Of a stretch of 64,000 nucleotides of DNA, positions 9,311-17,978 are shown piece by piece. The position numbers and the translations under genes were made by a program. The notes below the pieces were generated by a model. It ran no database searches. It was not told the origin of the DNA and was given only the letters and a program-made list of their open reading frames with translations. The stretch is from Parvularcula sp039822105 (lineage in GTDB: Bacteria > Pseudomonadota > Alphaproteobacteria > Caulobacterales > Parvularculaceae): positions 1-64,000 of the forward strand of contig JBCBMW010000007.1 of assembly GCA_039822105.1 (NCBI GenBank), given 5' to 3'. How positions within the stretch are numbered: position 1 is the first letter of the stretch; each line of letters opens with the position of its first letter.

Positions 9311-10129
9311 GTGGCCGCAGTGGCAACAATAGGACGATTTTTCAAAGGGATGGACCGCCGGACGCAGATCTCCGCGGGCCTGACTGCTGCCGTCGTGCTG
9401 GTCTTTTTGCTGCTCATTCTCTTCGGCCAGGAGGCGCTGGGCCTCGACCAGCAGTCGATCGTCGCCTTTTTCGACTCCGTCGCAGGAAGCCCGTGGGCAC
9501 CTTTCGCGGTGGTGACGGTTTTCGTTGCGCTCGCCCTGATCGGGTTTCCTCAGGCGCTCCTTTATGCCGGGACCGTGGCCGTCTTCGGTGCGGCTTTGGG
9601 GATGGCCTACGCGCTTCTGGCGACGCTGATGTCGGCAACCGTGACCTTTTTTCTCGGTCGGCGGCTCGGTGCGCAGTGGGTGAAGAAAATTTCAGATGGC
9701 CGTGCCCAGGCGATGATCCGTGTCATGCAAAACCGGGGTCTTTTGGCGGCTATGATCGTCCGCTGGACCCCCTCAGCCCCCTTCATCGTCGTCAATTCCG
9801 TATGCGGCGCGGCGGCCATGCCGTTATGGAAATTCCTTGTCGGAACAGGGCTCGGAACGCTCCCCAAACTGGCGCTGATCGCCTTTTTTACTGAGCAATT
9901 GGACAATATCGGCCGGTTCCTGACGCGGGGCGACACGAGCTCGATTTTAACCATCATTGCCCTTGCGGCGGCGTGGGTCGCGTTCATCTTTTTCTGCCGC
10001 TGGCTCTACAAGCGGCTCCGTTCCACCTCGTTTGCTAGCCTCGCGCCGCAAAGCGAGATATCGGAAGAAAAAGCATCGCTTGGCGCCGATCCTGAGGCCG
10101 GTCTTAATCTTAAATCAAAGGCTGGCTGA
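9311..10129 (+). CDS. TVP38/TMEM64-type VTT-domain membrane protein
   Basis: This 272-residue multi-pass protein begins at GTG. It contains the VTT (SNARE-associated) core. The F-P-Q-A-L-L-Y-A-G segment and the G-R-R-L-G loop are followed by RWTPSAPFIVVN and a G-x-x-P-K-L segment, with about six hydrophobic stretches in all. Related DedA/TVP38 proteins are linked to lipid scrambling and undecaprenyl-phosphate recycling. The substrate here cannot be told from sequence. The C-terminal 40 residues are hydrophilic and acidic. It follows the AsmA-like gene, which would suit a shared lipid-homeostasis theme, but co-transcription is not proven. Confidence 0.82.
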   Translation: MAAVATIGRFFKGMDRRTQISAGLTAAVVLVFLLLILFGQEALGLDQQSIVAFFDSVAGSPWAPFAVVTVFVALALIGFPQALLYAGTVAVFGAALGMAYALLATLMSATVTFFLGRRLGAQWVKKISDGRAQAMIRVMQNRGLLAAMIVRWTPSAPFIVVNSVCGAAAMPLWKFLVGTGLGTLPKLALIAFFTEQLDNIGRFLTRGDTSSILTIIALAAAWVAFIFFCRWLYKRLRSTSFASLAPQSEISEEKASLGADPEAGLNLKSKAG

Positions 10130-10206
10130 TTGATTGTCGCCACGTGTTGTTGGCAGCTCGCCTATGGGAGGGAGGGCGGCCCCTCGATAGGGATTGGAAT
10201 TAGGAC

Positions 10207-11247
10207 ATGCTCTCGGCCCTCTTTGGAATGCTCTCGGCTGACATGGCAGTGGACCTCGGAACGGCGAACACCCTCGTCTATGTGCGCGGTCGCGGTATCG
10301 TTCTGAACGAGCCGTCGGTGGTGGCGATTGAAACCCGCCAGGGCCGCAAGATTGTTCGCGCCGTCGGTAACGAGGCGAAAGACATGCTCGGCCGGACGCC
10401 TGGCGCGATCGAGGCCATCCGCCCGATGCGCGACGGTGTGATTGCCGATTTCGAAGTCGCCGAGGCGATGATCAAACACTTCATCCGCAAGGTGCATAAC
10501 CGCCGCTCTTTCGCGAGCCCACGGATCGTCATCTGCGTGCCTTCGGGCGCGACGGCGGTTGAGCGTCGCGCGATCCAAGAGAGCGCGCTTTCTGCTGGTG
10601 CTCGCCGCGTGGATCTCATCGAAGAGCCGATGGCAGCAGCCTACGGCGCTCACCTTCCTGTCGCTGAGCCGACAGGTTCGATGGTCGTCGATATCGGCGG
10701 CGGCACGACGGAAGTCGCAGTTCTCAGCCTTGGCGGTATCGTCTATTCCCGTTCGGTTCGCGTCGGCGGTGACAAGATGGACGAAGCGATCGTCAGCTAC
10801 ATCCGCCGCGAGTTTAACCTCCTGATCGGCGAAAGCTCGGCGGAGCGGATCAAGAAAGAAGTGGGCTCGGCCACTGTCGACGAAGAGTCGGCCAAGACCG
10901 TCATCCACATCAAAGGCCGTGACCTGATGCACGGTGTGCCGAAAGAGGTGAAAATCTCAGCGGCGCAAATCCATGAAGCGCTGAAAGAGCCGGTCACCCA
11001 GATCACCGAAGCGGTGAAAGTGGCCCTCGAAGCGACCCCGCCAGAACTGGCTGCTGATATCGTTGATACCGGCATCATGCTGACCGGCGGCGGCGCGCTT
11101 CTGCGCAATCTCGACAAACTCCTCCGTGAAGAAACCGGCCTGCCGGTCTCCATCGCTGAGGACCCGCTTTCGTGTGTGGCTCTTGGCACAGGTGCAGCGC
11201 TTGAGAACGACCGGGCTATGCGCTCGGCTCTCAGCTCCGCAGTCTAG
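10207..11247 (+). CDS. mreB: Rod-shape actin homologue MreB
   Basis: This is a 346-residue MreB of standard length. The phosphate-1 loop (VDLGTANTLVYV), the catalytic and connecting loops around EEPMAAAYG, the phosphate-2 loop (VVDIGGGTTEVAV) and the adenosine motif (TGGGALLRNLD) are all intact, so it should bind ATP and polymerise on the inner face of the membrane. It begins a block of five cell-elongation genes in the order mreB, mreC, mreD, PBP2, RodA. The 77 bases upstream should hold its promoter. An 88-base gap follows before mreC, larger than the other spacings, which leaves room for separate control of MreB level. Confidence 0.97.
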   Translation: MLSALFGMLSADMAVDLGTANTLVYVRGRGIVLNEPSVVAIETRQGRKIVRAVGNEAKDMLGRTPGAIEAIRPMRDGVIADFEVAEAMIKHFIRKVHNRRSFASPRIVICVPSGATAVERRAIQESALSAGARRVDLIEEPMAAAYGAHLPVAEPTGSMVVDIGGGTTEVAVLSLGGIVYSRSVRVGGDKMDEAIVSYIRREFNLLIGESSAERIKKEVGSATVDEESAKTVIHIKGRDLMHGVPKEVKISAAQIHEALKEPVTQITEAVKVALEATPPELAADIVDTGIMLTGGGALLRNLDKLLREETGLPVSIAEDPLSCVALGTGAALENDRAMRSALSSAV

Positions 11248-11335
11248 CCAATTTCTCACCCTTTGGGCGCTTCGCTTGGGCGCCGACGCGGGGTAGGAAT
11301 GAGCGAATCGTCATGGAAGGGTTAAGGCCCTCTTC

Positions 11336-12346
11336 ATGCCTCGCATGGCTATCTTCGAACGCGAGGGTAGGCAGTCGCCAAGGAGCACCACGCTGATGCG
11401 CACAGCGTTGTTTTCGGCAGGACACGGTGATGGACTGAGGCGCTCTGAGCGTCCGCCAACGAGCCTTCTCTTTTTCCTGGCATTCTCTGTCTTCATGACG
11501 GTGTTCAGCCTCTATGGCGCGAACGCCTCTGTCTTTGAGAAGGCGCGGGCGACGCTTCTTGACCGGTTCGCCCCGGTTTTCTCCGTTTTCTCCGGACCCG
11601 TCCGTTTCACCCAGAACCGGGTGGGGGACATCAGTGATTACTTTGCGGTCATGGAAGAGAACCGGCAGCTTCGTGAAGAGAACGAAGCTCTTCGCATCTG
11701 GATGCACCAGGCGATGGCGCTGGAGCAGCGGGTTGCTCAGTATGAAGAGATGCTCGACCCCAAAGTCGTGCGCCCGGGCGAGTACATCCCAGCCCAAGTG
11801 ATCGCTGAAAATGGCGGTCCCTTCAGCCGTGCGCTTGTCTTAAGCGCTGGCGGTGATGATGGCGTCCGCAAAGGGAGCGCTGTGATCAATGGCGCCGGCC
11901 TGATCGGTCATGTGGTGACGGTGGGTAGCCATGCGTCACGCGTTCTTCTTCTCACTGACGCAGACAGCCACGTGCCCGTCTATATCGAAGAGGTGGATAC
12001 GGAGGGTCTGCTCTCCGGCACCGCTGAGCGTCGCGCGGAAATCCGGCTCTTCTCTGGCCGTCCCAAGGGTGAGCTCCAGCCGGGCATGCGGGTCGTGACA
12101 TCCGGCACAGGCGGGACCCTGCCGCGTGGCCTTCCCGTGGGCGAGGTCGTGCGGATCTCTGATAAAGGTGTCGCCACGATCGGCCTCTATTCAAGTGATC
12201 AGCGTGCGCACATGGTGCAGGTCGTTGACTATGTCTTCCCCAAGACGATCGATCCGATTGTCGAGGAAGAGGCTCTTCCGGCACCGGCTGAACTTGGCGA
12301 TGACGCTGTGGCAAGCGCGCCCGAAGCGGTGGCGGCCGATGGATGA
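11336..12346 (+). CDS. mreC: Rod-shape protein MreC
   Basis: This 336-residue bitopic protein has a transmembrane helix at about residues 42-62, a short coiled coil containing ENRQLREENEALR, and the periplasmic two-barrel MreC domain. It carries typical motifs such as VRKGSAVINGAGLIGHV, LLLTDADSHVPV and LPRGLPVGEV. MreC activates PBP2-RodA from the periplasmic side. The C-terminal 40 residues are an acidic Ala/Pro-rich tail. The ATG at 11336 is preferred; a later ATG at 11396 is also possible. Its last 8 bases overlap the start of mreD. Confidence 0.95.
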   Translation: MPRMAIFEREGRQSPRSTTLMRTALFSAGHGDGLRRSERPPTSLLFFLAFSVFMTVFSLYGANASVFEKARATLLDRFAPVFSVFSGPVRFTQNRVGDISDYFAVMEENRQLREENEALRIWMHQAMALEQRVAQYEEMLDPKVVRPGEYIPAQVIAENGGPFSRALVLSAGGDDGVRKGSAVINGAGLIGHVVTVGSHASRVLLLTDADSHVPVYIEEVDTEGLLSGTAERRAEIRLFSGRPKGELQPGMRVVTSGTGGTLPRGLPVGEVVRISDKGVATIGLYSSDQRAHMVQVVDYVFPKTIDPIVEEEALPAPAELGDDAVASAPEAVAADG

Positions 12347-12851
12347 TCGCCATTTCGCCAGTCTAGCCACTGTCGGCGTTGCCGCGCTTGTTATGCTGCT
12401 TGGCGTGGTCTTGCTCCTTGTGCCGCTTAATCTTTTTGGCGGATTGGTCCCAACACCGATCCTGCCTTTGTGCCTCATCTTCGTTTATGGCCTTGAGCGT
12501 CCTGAAAGCCTGCCGCCGAGCCTCACGTTTGTGATGGGGCTGCTCCACGATCTTCTTTTCGGCGCGGCCATCGGCCCTTGGGCGAGCGTCTATCTTGTGG
12601 TCCATGCGCTGGTCGTCTGGCAGCGGAGTTATTTCGCTGGCCGGGACATTGTGGTCCTGACGACAGGCTTTGCTGCGGCGAGTATCCTCGCCATGGCGCT
12701 CTACTGGTTTGAGATGTCGATCCTGTCGAGCCGGCCGATGCCGGTCTTTGCCATTTTCTGGCAGTGGGTCGTCACGGTCCTGAGTTTCCCCTTCGTCCTT
12801 GCGCTGTTCCGCCGTGTTGCTGGCCGGCCGCGCACCAACATGTTGGCCTAG
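12339..12851 (+). CDS. mreD: Rod-shape protein MreD
   Basis: This 170-residue hydrophobic protein has about five membrane segments, as expected for MreD, the small membrane component of the elongasome. The reading frame is open well upstream inside mreC. The start chosen is the ATG at 12339, because it gives the normal family length and N-terminus (MDDRHFASLATVG) and overlaps the mreC stop by 8 bases, the usual coupling in this operon. Sequence conservation in MreD is low, so the call rests on topology, a P-L-C-L-I-F plus LLHDLLFG pattern, and its position between mreC and PBP2. Confidence 0.9.
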   Translation: MDDRHFASLATVGVAALVMLLGVVLLLVPLNLFGGLVPTPILPLCLIFVYGLERPESLPPSLTFVMGLLHDLLFGAAIGPWASVYLVVHALVVWQRSYFAGRDIVVLTTGFAAASILAMALYWFEMSILSSRPMPVFAIFWQWVVTVLSFPFVLALFRRVAGRPRTNMLA

Positions 12852-12857
12852 CAATCG

Positions 12858-14846
12858 ATGCGTGTTGAGCCGTTTGATACCAGCCGCCACATGGCTTTCA
12901 CCCGCCGCGCGACGATTATGAGCGGCGGCACGCTGGCGCTTTTCGGCGGGGTCGTCTTCCGGCTCTATGATCTTCAGGTGCGGCGGCACGAGGACTTCCG
13001 TGCGCTTGCGGATGATAACCAGTTCAATCAGCGACTGATCGTTCCTCTGCGCGGGAACATCTATGACCGTTACGGCGCGGTGGTGGCCACCAACGAGCAA
13101 GATTTCCGTGTCTTGGTGATCCCTGAGCGGACGAAAGATCTGAAAGAAACACTGCTCACGCTTTCAACCATCATGCCACTGACGGAGCGGGAGATTGTCT
13201 CCGTGATGGACAAGGCGCGTCGGCAGCGCAGCTTCATTCCTATCGTGGTGGCCGACAATCTCGACTGGGAAACCTTCGCTGCGGTCAATTTCCACTCCAC
13301 CGATTTGAGCGGCATCGTCTCCGAAGTCGGAACCGCGCGGTCTTACGATCCCGACGCGGGCGCTGCGTTCGTTGTAGGCTATATGGGCGCGGCGACGTCC
13401 GACGATATCTCTCGCGTGAACCGCGAAGCGCCGAGCACGGAGGATGCGGAGAAGACTGAGCTTCTCTACCGTCAGCCGGGTTTCAAGATCGGCAAAGCGG
13501 GCCTGGAGCGGAAATTCGATGCCAGCCTCCAGGGCGAGGCGGGCTCCATCCGTGTGCAGGTCAACGCCCATGGCCGTGTCATCGATAGCTATCCCGACAC
13601 AAGCGTTGCGCCTGTTCAGGGCGAACCGCTGGGCCTCACCATCGACAAAGAGCTGCAGGCCAGGGCGCTTCAGATCCTCGCGGCCGATTATGGGGAGTAC
13701 CCCGAGGGCACCCAGGAGCCTCATCCTGTGTCCGCGTCGGCGGTCGTTCTTGATGTGGTCACCGGCGATGTATTGGTGATGGCCTCAACGCCGGCTTTTG
13801 ACCCCAATGTTTTCAGCCGCGGCATTGAGGCGAGCTATTGGCGAGAGCTGAACCAAAGCCCGCTGAAGCCGCTTCTCAACAAGCCGGTTGCTGGCACCTA
13901 CCCGCCCGGCTCGACGTTCAAACTGCTCACGGCGATCGCAGCGCAGGAGGCAGGTATTCCTCCGAGCACGCGGTTCAATTGCAATGGCAGCTTCCCCTTC
14001 GGCGGTCGTGTGGCGACCTGCTGGAAAAAGGAAGGGCACGGACCTCTCGATATGGAGGGTGCGATCAAGCACTCTTGCGACGTCTATTTCTGGAACCTCG
14101 CGACACAGGTCGACATTGACCACATCGCCGATGTGGGACGCCGGTTTGCACTCGGAGAAACCTTCGATCTCGGCATTGGCGCAGAGGCCGAGGGCACGGT
14201 GCCGTCCCGTGCGTGGAAGCGGGCCTATTACCGCAATGATCCGCCGAACCAAACCTGGTTCCCGGGCGAGACACTCTCCGTTGCCATCGGGCAGGGCGCT
14301 GTGACCGCGACGCCGATGCAGCTCGCGGTGATGACCGCCCGGATCGCCACCCACAAAGTGGTCCGTCCACGCCTGGTTCGCGCCATCGGCAAAGAGTTGA
14401 TTCCTGAGCCGGTCTTTGCCGAGCTTGATGGCGAGAGAAACCATATGGCGCCGATCCGCCAGGGGATGAATGCTGTGGTCAACGAGTGGGGCACCGCCGC
14501 CCGCTCGACGCTGCTCCCTGATTTTCAGATGGCTGGCAAAACGGGCACCAGTCAGGTTGTCGGCCTGAAACGGGATCCCGAAACCGGTCGCCGCCTACGG
14601 AACGAAGAGCTTCCTTGGAAGCTGCGTGACCATGCGCTGTTCGTCTCCTTCGCGCCTTATGACAACCCGCGCTACGCCTGCTGCGTTGTGGTGGAGCACG
14701 GAGGGTCTGGCTCTCGCGCTGCGGGTCCGCGGGCTCGCGACATCATGCGGTCGGTTCTCGAAAAAGACCCCGGTGACGGCATCCGCCACGACCTCTGGTC
14801 GGGCGGTACGGCCCAGCGCATGGCCCGTTTGGGAGGCACGCGATGA
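12858..14846 (+). CDS. mrdA: Penicillin-binding protein 2 (elongation transpeptidase)
   Basis: This 662-residue class B PBP has a membrane anchor at about residues 17-36, a pedestal domain with the R-G-x-I-Y-D-R motif, and a transpeptidase domain. The active-site motifs are complete: S352-T-F-K, S406-C-D and K561-T-G-T. The S-x-D form of the second motif is normal for PBP2. It makes peptide cross-links during side-wall growth, paired with RodA and activated by MreC. It starts 6 bases after mreD and ends in an ATGA overlap with the RodA gene. Confidence 0.96.
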   Translation: MRVEPFDTSRHMAFTRRATIMSGGTLALFGGVVFRLYDLQVRRHEDFRALADDNQFNQRLIVPLRGNIYDRYGAVVATNEQDFRVLVIPERTKDLKETLLTLSTIMPLTEREIVSVMDKARRQRSFIPIVVADNLDWETFAAVNFHSTDLSGIVSEVGTARSYDPDAGAAFVVGYMGAATSDDISRVNREAPSTEDAEKTELLYRQPGFKIGKAGLERKFDASLQGEAGSIRVQVNAHGRVIDSYPDTSVAPVQGEPLGLTIDKELQARALQILAADYGEYPEGTQEPHPVSASAVVLDVVTGDVLVMASTPAFDPNVFSRGIEASYWRELNQSPLKPLLNKPVAGTYPPGSTFKLLTAIAAQEAGIPPSTRFNCNGSFPFGGRVATCWKKEGHGPLDMEGAIKHSCDVYFWNLATQVDIDHIADVGRRFALGETFDLGIGAEAEGTVPSRAWKRAYYRNDPPNQTWFPGETLSVAIGQGAVTATPMQLAVMTARIATHKVVRPRLVRAIGKELIPEPVFAELDGERNHMAPIRQGMNAVVNEWGTAARSTLLPDFQMAGKTGTSQVVGLKRDPETGRRLRNEELPWKLRDHALFVSFAPYDNPRYACCVVVEHGGSGSRAAGPRARDIMRSVLEKDPGDGIRHDLWSGGTAQRMARLGGTR

Positions 14847-15997
14847 ACGCCATTGTCATCGAAGCCGCCGGGCGCAGCAAAATCCGTCAGCGGCTGTCAG
14901 AACTCAACCTTCTGCTGATTGTCCTCCTGGCGATGATCGCTTCGGCGGGCATTATGGCGCTCTATTCGGTCGCCGATGGCAGTTGGACGCCTTACGCGAT
15001 GCTCCACGGCATGCGGTTCACCTTTGCCTTGGCTGTGCTGATCACGATCGGGATCATGCCGCTCAAGTTTTGGCTGAGCGTGGCTTATCCCGGCTATGCG
15101 GCGACCCTGTTTTTGCTGCTCCTGGTGCCGATTATCGGTGATACGAATATGGGTGCGCAGCGCTGGTTGAGCCTTGGCGGCTTTCAGCTGCAGCCATCGG
15201 AGCTTATGAAAGTGGCGCTGATCTTGGCCCTTGCCAGGTACTATCATGGTCTTGAGTTCAAGCGGGTTTCGACCATTCTCGGCCTGATCCCGCCGCTGGC
15301 GATGATCGGTGCACCGGTGGGGCTTGTCTTCTTGCAGCCGGACTTGGGGACCGCGATCCTGCTCGGGCTCTCTGGTTTTTCGGTCGTGCTCCTCGCTGGT
15401 CTCTCGTGGCGGCTGGTGGTGCTCGGCATGATCGCAGGTGTGGGCGCTGTCATCGGCGCGGTGCAGACGGGGCTTCTGAAGTCCTACCAGATCGATCGGA
15501 TCACCGCCTTTTTGGACCCCGACGCGGATCCCCTCGGCGCGAACTATCACCCCAACCAGTCAAAGATCGCGATTGGTTCAGGCGGTATCGACGGCAAAGG
15601 GTATATGGAAGGCACGCAGAGCCAGCTCGACTTCCTGCCGGAGATGCATACGGACTTTATCTTCACCATTATCGGCGAGGAGTTCGGTCTCTACGGCGCT
15701 GTCGTCTTGTTGCTGCTGTATCTTGGGGTGTTCTTCACCACACTGCAGATCGCGATGAGCGCCAAGTCACATTTCGGCCGGCTCTTGAGCTTCGGGATCG
15801 CGCTGACCTTCGTCTCCTATGTCCTGATCAACACCGGCATGGTGATGGGCCTTGCGCCGGTGGTCGGCGTGCCTCTGCCGCTAGTGAGCCATGGCGGCAC
15901 TGTCATGCTGTCGATGATGGGCGGTTTTGGCCTGGTGATGTCGACCTGGATCCACCGAAACCAGGATACGCTTCGAACGTCAGGTTTCGGCGCTTAG
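14843..15997 (+). CDS. mrdB: SEDS glycosyltransferase RodA
   Basis: This 384-residue polytopic SEDS protein polymerises lipid II into glycan strands with PBP2. Recognisable features are the QLQPSE loop (FQLQPSELMKVALI), FLQPDLGTA, the long extracellular loop with the invariant Asp region (LDFLPEMHTDFIF), and the C-terminal GVPLPLVSHGGT motif. The start overlaps the PBP2 stop by four bases (ATGA). The last 18 bases overlap the 3' end of the convergent HxlR-type gene, so the operon ends tail to tail with no terminator space. Confidence 0.95.
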   Translation: MNAIVIEAAGRSKIRQRLSELNLLLIVLLAMIASAGIMALYSVADGSWTPYAMLHGMRFTFALAVLITIGIMPLKFWLSVAYPGYAATLFLLLLVPIIGDTNMGAQRWLSLGGFQLQPSELMKVALILALARYYHGLEFKRVSTILGLIPPLAMIGAPVGLVFLQPDLGTAILLGLSGFSVVLLAGLSWRLVVLGMIAGVGAVIGAVQTGLLKSYQIDRITAFLDPDADPLGANYHPNQSKIAIGSGGIDGKGYMEGTQSQLDFLPEMHTDFIFTIIGEEFGLYGAVVLLLLYLGVFFTTLQIAMSAKSHFGRLLSFGIALTFVSYVLINTGMVMGLAPVVGVPLPLVSHGGTVMLSMMGGFGLVMSTWIHRNQDTLRTSGFGA

Positions 15998-16351
15998 GTT
16001 ATCGCGCAGGGTATCCAGCAGGTCCGCGTGGTCTTGTGACCATTGGCAGAGCGGTTCTAAAGCGGTCAGCAAAGCCCGGCCTTCCGCAGTCAGACGATAA
16101 AGCGTACCGATGGGGTTTGTGTCGATCACCGTACGGATCACAAGCCTAGCTTTCTCAAGCCTGCGGAGCGTTTGCGTCAGCATCTTCTTGGACACCCCAG
16201 GCAAGCTGCGCCGCAGAACACCATAGCGAACCGGCGCGTTTGCAAGCTGATGCAAAACGATCGGTGTCCAGGCGTCACCGACGATGTCGATGAACTTCGC
16301 AACAGGGTAGTCGCGCGGGAAACGCTCAAGCGCTGATCCATCAGCTGACAT
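15980..16351 (-). CDS. HxlR-family winged-helix transcriptional regulator
   Basis: This 123-residue protein starts at the ATG at 16351. An upstream in-frame extension lacks family similarity and would run into the oxidoreductase gene. The HxlR fold is clear: DIVGDAWTPIVLHQL (helix 1), RYGVLRRSLPGVSKKMLTQTLRRLEKARLV (recognition helix), then the IGTLYRLTAEG wing and a C-terminal dimerisation helix. HxlR proteins usually sense electrophiles or redox stress and repress a divergent gene. Here the divergent partner is the quinone oxidoreductase, separated by 105 bases, so that gene is the likely target. Cysteine appears only once, near the C-terminus. Confidence 0.88.
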   Translation of the reverse strand: MSADGSALERFPRDYPVAKFIDIVGDAWTPIVLHQLANAPVRYGVLRRSLPGVSKKMLTQTLRRLEKARLVIRTVIDTNPIGTLYRLTAEGRALLTALEPLCQWSQDHADLLDTLRDNLSAET

Positions 16352-16456
16352 CGTACGACATCTCCAAGTGGGCACCCCGCGGTGCCTTCTACCGATCTTT
16401 TTTGGCGCTGTTACGTCTCGATGCACAGACCCGTCGAAGAGAAGGAGCGAAGCCCT

Positions 16457-17443
16457 ATGCGTGCTGTTGTCGTCGAGAACCGCGGTGAGCCGGATGTTCT
16501 CACCCTGACCGAAAGTCCTGTCCCAACAATCGGCTCTCAAGACGTCCTCATCGCAGTGGAGGCCGCTGGCGTGAACTACGCTGATCTGATGCAGCACCGA
16601 GGTACCTATCCTCTGCGCTTACCGCTTCCTTATGTGGCGGGTATGGAAGCGATCGGCCGCGTCGTAGCTGCGGGTCCCGCATGCCAACGATTTGCCGTTG
16701 GTGATCGTGTTGCTGCAATCTCATTTGCAGGTGGGGCGTATGCAGAGCACCTCTGCGTGCCCGAGGCGATGGCATTTCTCGTCCCTGAGGATGCCGATGC
16801 GGGTTTTGTTCTCGCGCTGCTGATCCAAGGCTTGACCGCCCACGCTCTTCTTTCGCAGTCTGCCCGGCTTCGCGAAGGCGAGCGGGCGCTCGTCCATGCG
16901 GCCGCTGGCGGGGTGGGACTGTTGTCCATACAGCTTGCATCCTCGGCCGGTGCTGGCCGGATCATTGGAGTTGTTGGCGATGATCAGAAGGCTGCACTTG
17001 TCAAAGAGGCGGGCGCCGACCTCGTGATCAACCGAAAGACAGAAGACTGGGTGAGTCGGTTGTCAGGCGAGGGTGACAAAGTCGATGTTGTCCTTGACCC
17101 GGTTGGCGCGAGCAACACCGCGGGCCATCTTGCCGTGCTTGGTGATGGTGGGCGGATCGTTTTCTATGGGTGGCTGTCCGGCGCGTGTCCTGATCTCACC
17201 TCTGAGCAAACGCAGGCGATGCTGTTTGCCAATCAGTCCCTAGTGGGGTTCGCCCTTGATGCGCTTTTTCGTCTGCAGTCAGATCATGTACAAACGATCT
17301 GGGCAGATCTTATGCAAATGCTATCGAATGGGGTTCTGAAGCCACGCGCACTGATGCTTGAAGGGCTCGAAAGTGCTTCGGCTGCTCACGGCTCTCTCGC
17401 CAAAGGAGATAACCAGGGCAAGCTCTGTCTTAAGGTCAGCTAG
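16457..17443 (+). CDS. NADPH:quinone oxidoreductase-like MDR protein
   Basis: This 328-residue zinc-independent member of the medium-chain dehydrogenase/reductase superfamily starts at the ATG at 16457, preceded by GGAG at 16444-16447; an earlier ORF start lacks family similarity. The N-terminal catalytic domain includes AAGVNYADLMQHRGTYP and PYVAGMEAIGRV. The Rossmann domain carries AAAGGVGLLSIQLA, so NAD(P)H binding is expected. The Cys/His ligands of zinc alcohol dehydrogenases are missing. It probably reduces quinones or reactive enones. Its divergent neighbour is an HxlR regulator, a common arrangement for inducible detoxification genes. Confidence 0.88.
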   Translation: MRAVVVENRGEPDVLTLTESPVPTIGSQDVLIAVEAAGVNYADLMQHRGTYPLRLPLPYVAGMEAIGRVVAAGPACQRFAVGDRVAAISFAGGAYAEHLCVPEAMAFLVPEDADAGFVLALLIQGLTAHALLSQSARLREGERALVHAAAGGVGLLSIQLASSAGAGRIIGVVGDDQKAALVKEAGADLVINRKTEDWVSRLSGEGDKVDVVLDPVGASNTAGHLAVLGDGGRIVFYGWLSGACPDLTSEQTQAMLFANQSLVGFALDALFRLQSDHVQTIWADLMQMLSNGVLKPRALMLEGLESASAAHGSLAKGDNQGKLCLKVS

Positions 17444-17490
17444 CAGACGTTGGACTGCTGCGTTGGGCCCGCAACACACCGCGCGTCGAG

Positions 17491-17841
17491 CTAGCCCGCG
17501 GCGGCGAGGATTGCTTCGAAGGCTTCACGGACATTCGCGATGTCTGCGTCCAGATGATCGAACGAGCTCTGCGCCGCGGCCATGTCACCGTCCTTTGCCG
17601 CCACTTCGATCGCGCGAGCACGCTCAGCAACCACGGTCGCGCCCAGATTGGCCGACGATCCCTTCAGGCCATGGGCAGCAGCGGAGAGCGCGGTGCCGTC
17701 GCCAGCTTTGATCGCAGCGCCAATCTGCTCAATCAGGTTGTCGTTGGACTGCCAATAGGCATCGAGAATAGGCCTCACGCCGTCCACGCCAGCGCCTTCG
17801 ACCAGCATCGAAATCTGTTCACTGTCGATGACGTCGCTCAT
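17491..17841 (-). CDS. Stand-alone histidine phosphotransfer (Hpt) protein
   Basis: This 116-residue protein is a single Hpt domain. The phosphorylatable His lies in AAHGLKGSSANLGA, the standard x-H-x-L-K-G-S motif, within a four-helix bundle. It should relay phosphate between a hybrid histidine kinase and a response regulator. The ATG at 17841 follows GGAGAG at a good distance and is preferred over the upstream start at 17868. No kinase or regulator gene lies nearby, so its partners are elsewhere. It resembles orphan Hpt proteins of the ShpA kind, but a specific assignment is not possible from this window. Confidence 0.88.
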   Translation of the reverse strand: MSDVIDSEQISMLVEGAGVDGVRPILDAYWQSNDNLIEQIGAAIKAGDGTALSAAAHGLKGSSANLGATVVAERARAIEVAAKDGDMAAAQSSFDHLDADIANVREAFEAILAAAG

Positions 17842-17978
17842 GTTTTCTCTCTCCCGTCGCTCGCTCACCTGGCTTGTCTACCTAAGATTGTGGCCTTTCA
17901 CGAGGATTGCCACGATAGATAAAACGCCGTCTAACTTGCGCTTCTGAGTTTCTATCACAGCGCGAGGGCACAATACGC

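Noticed and set aside
14073..14081. S-C-D in PBP2 as a damaged S-x-N motif
   Set aside because: PBP2-type transpeptidases normally have S-x-D at this place, so the site is regular.
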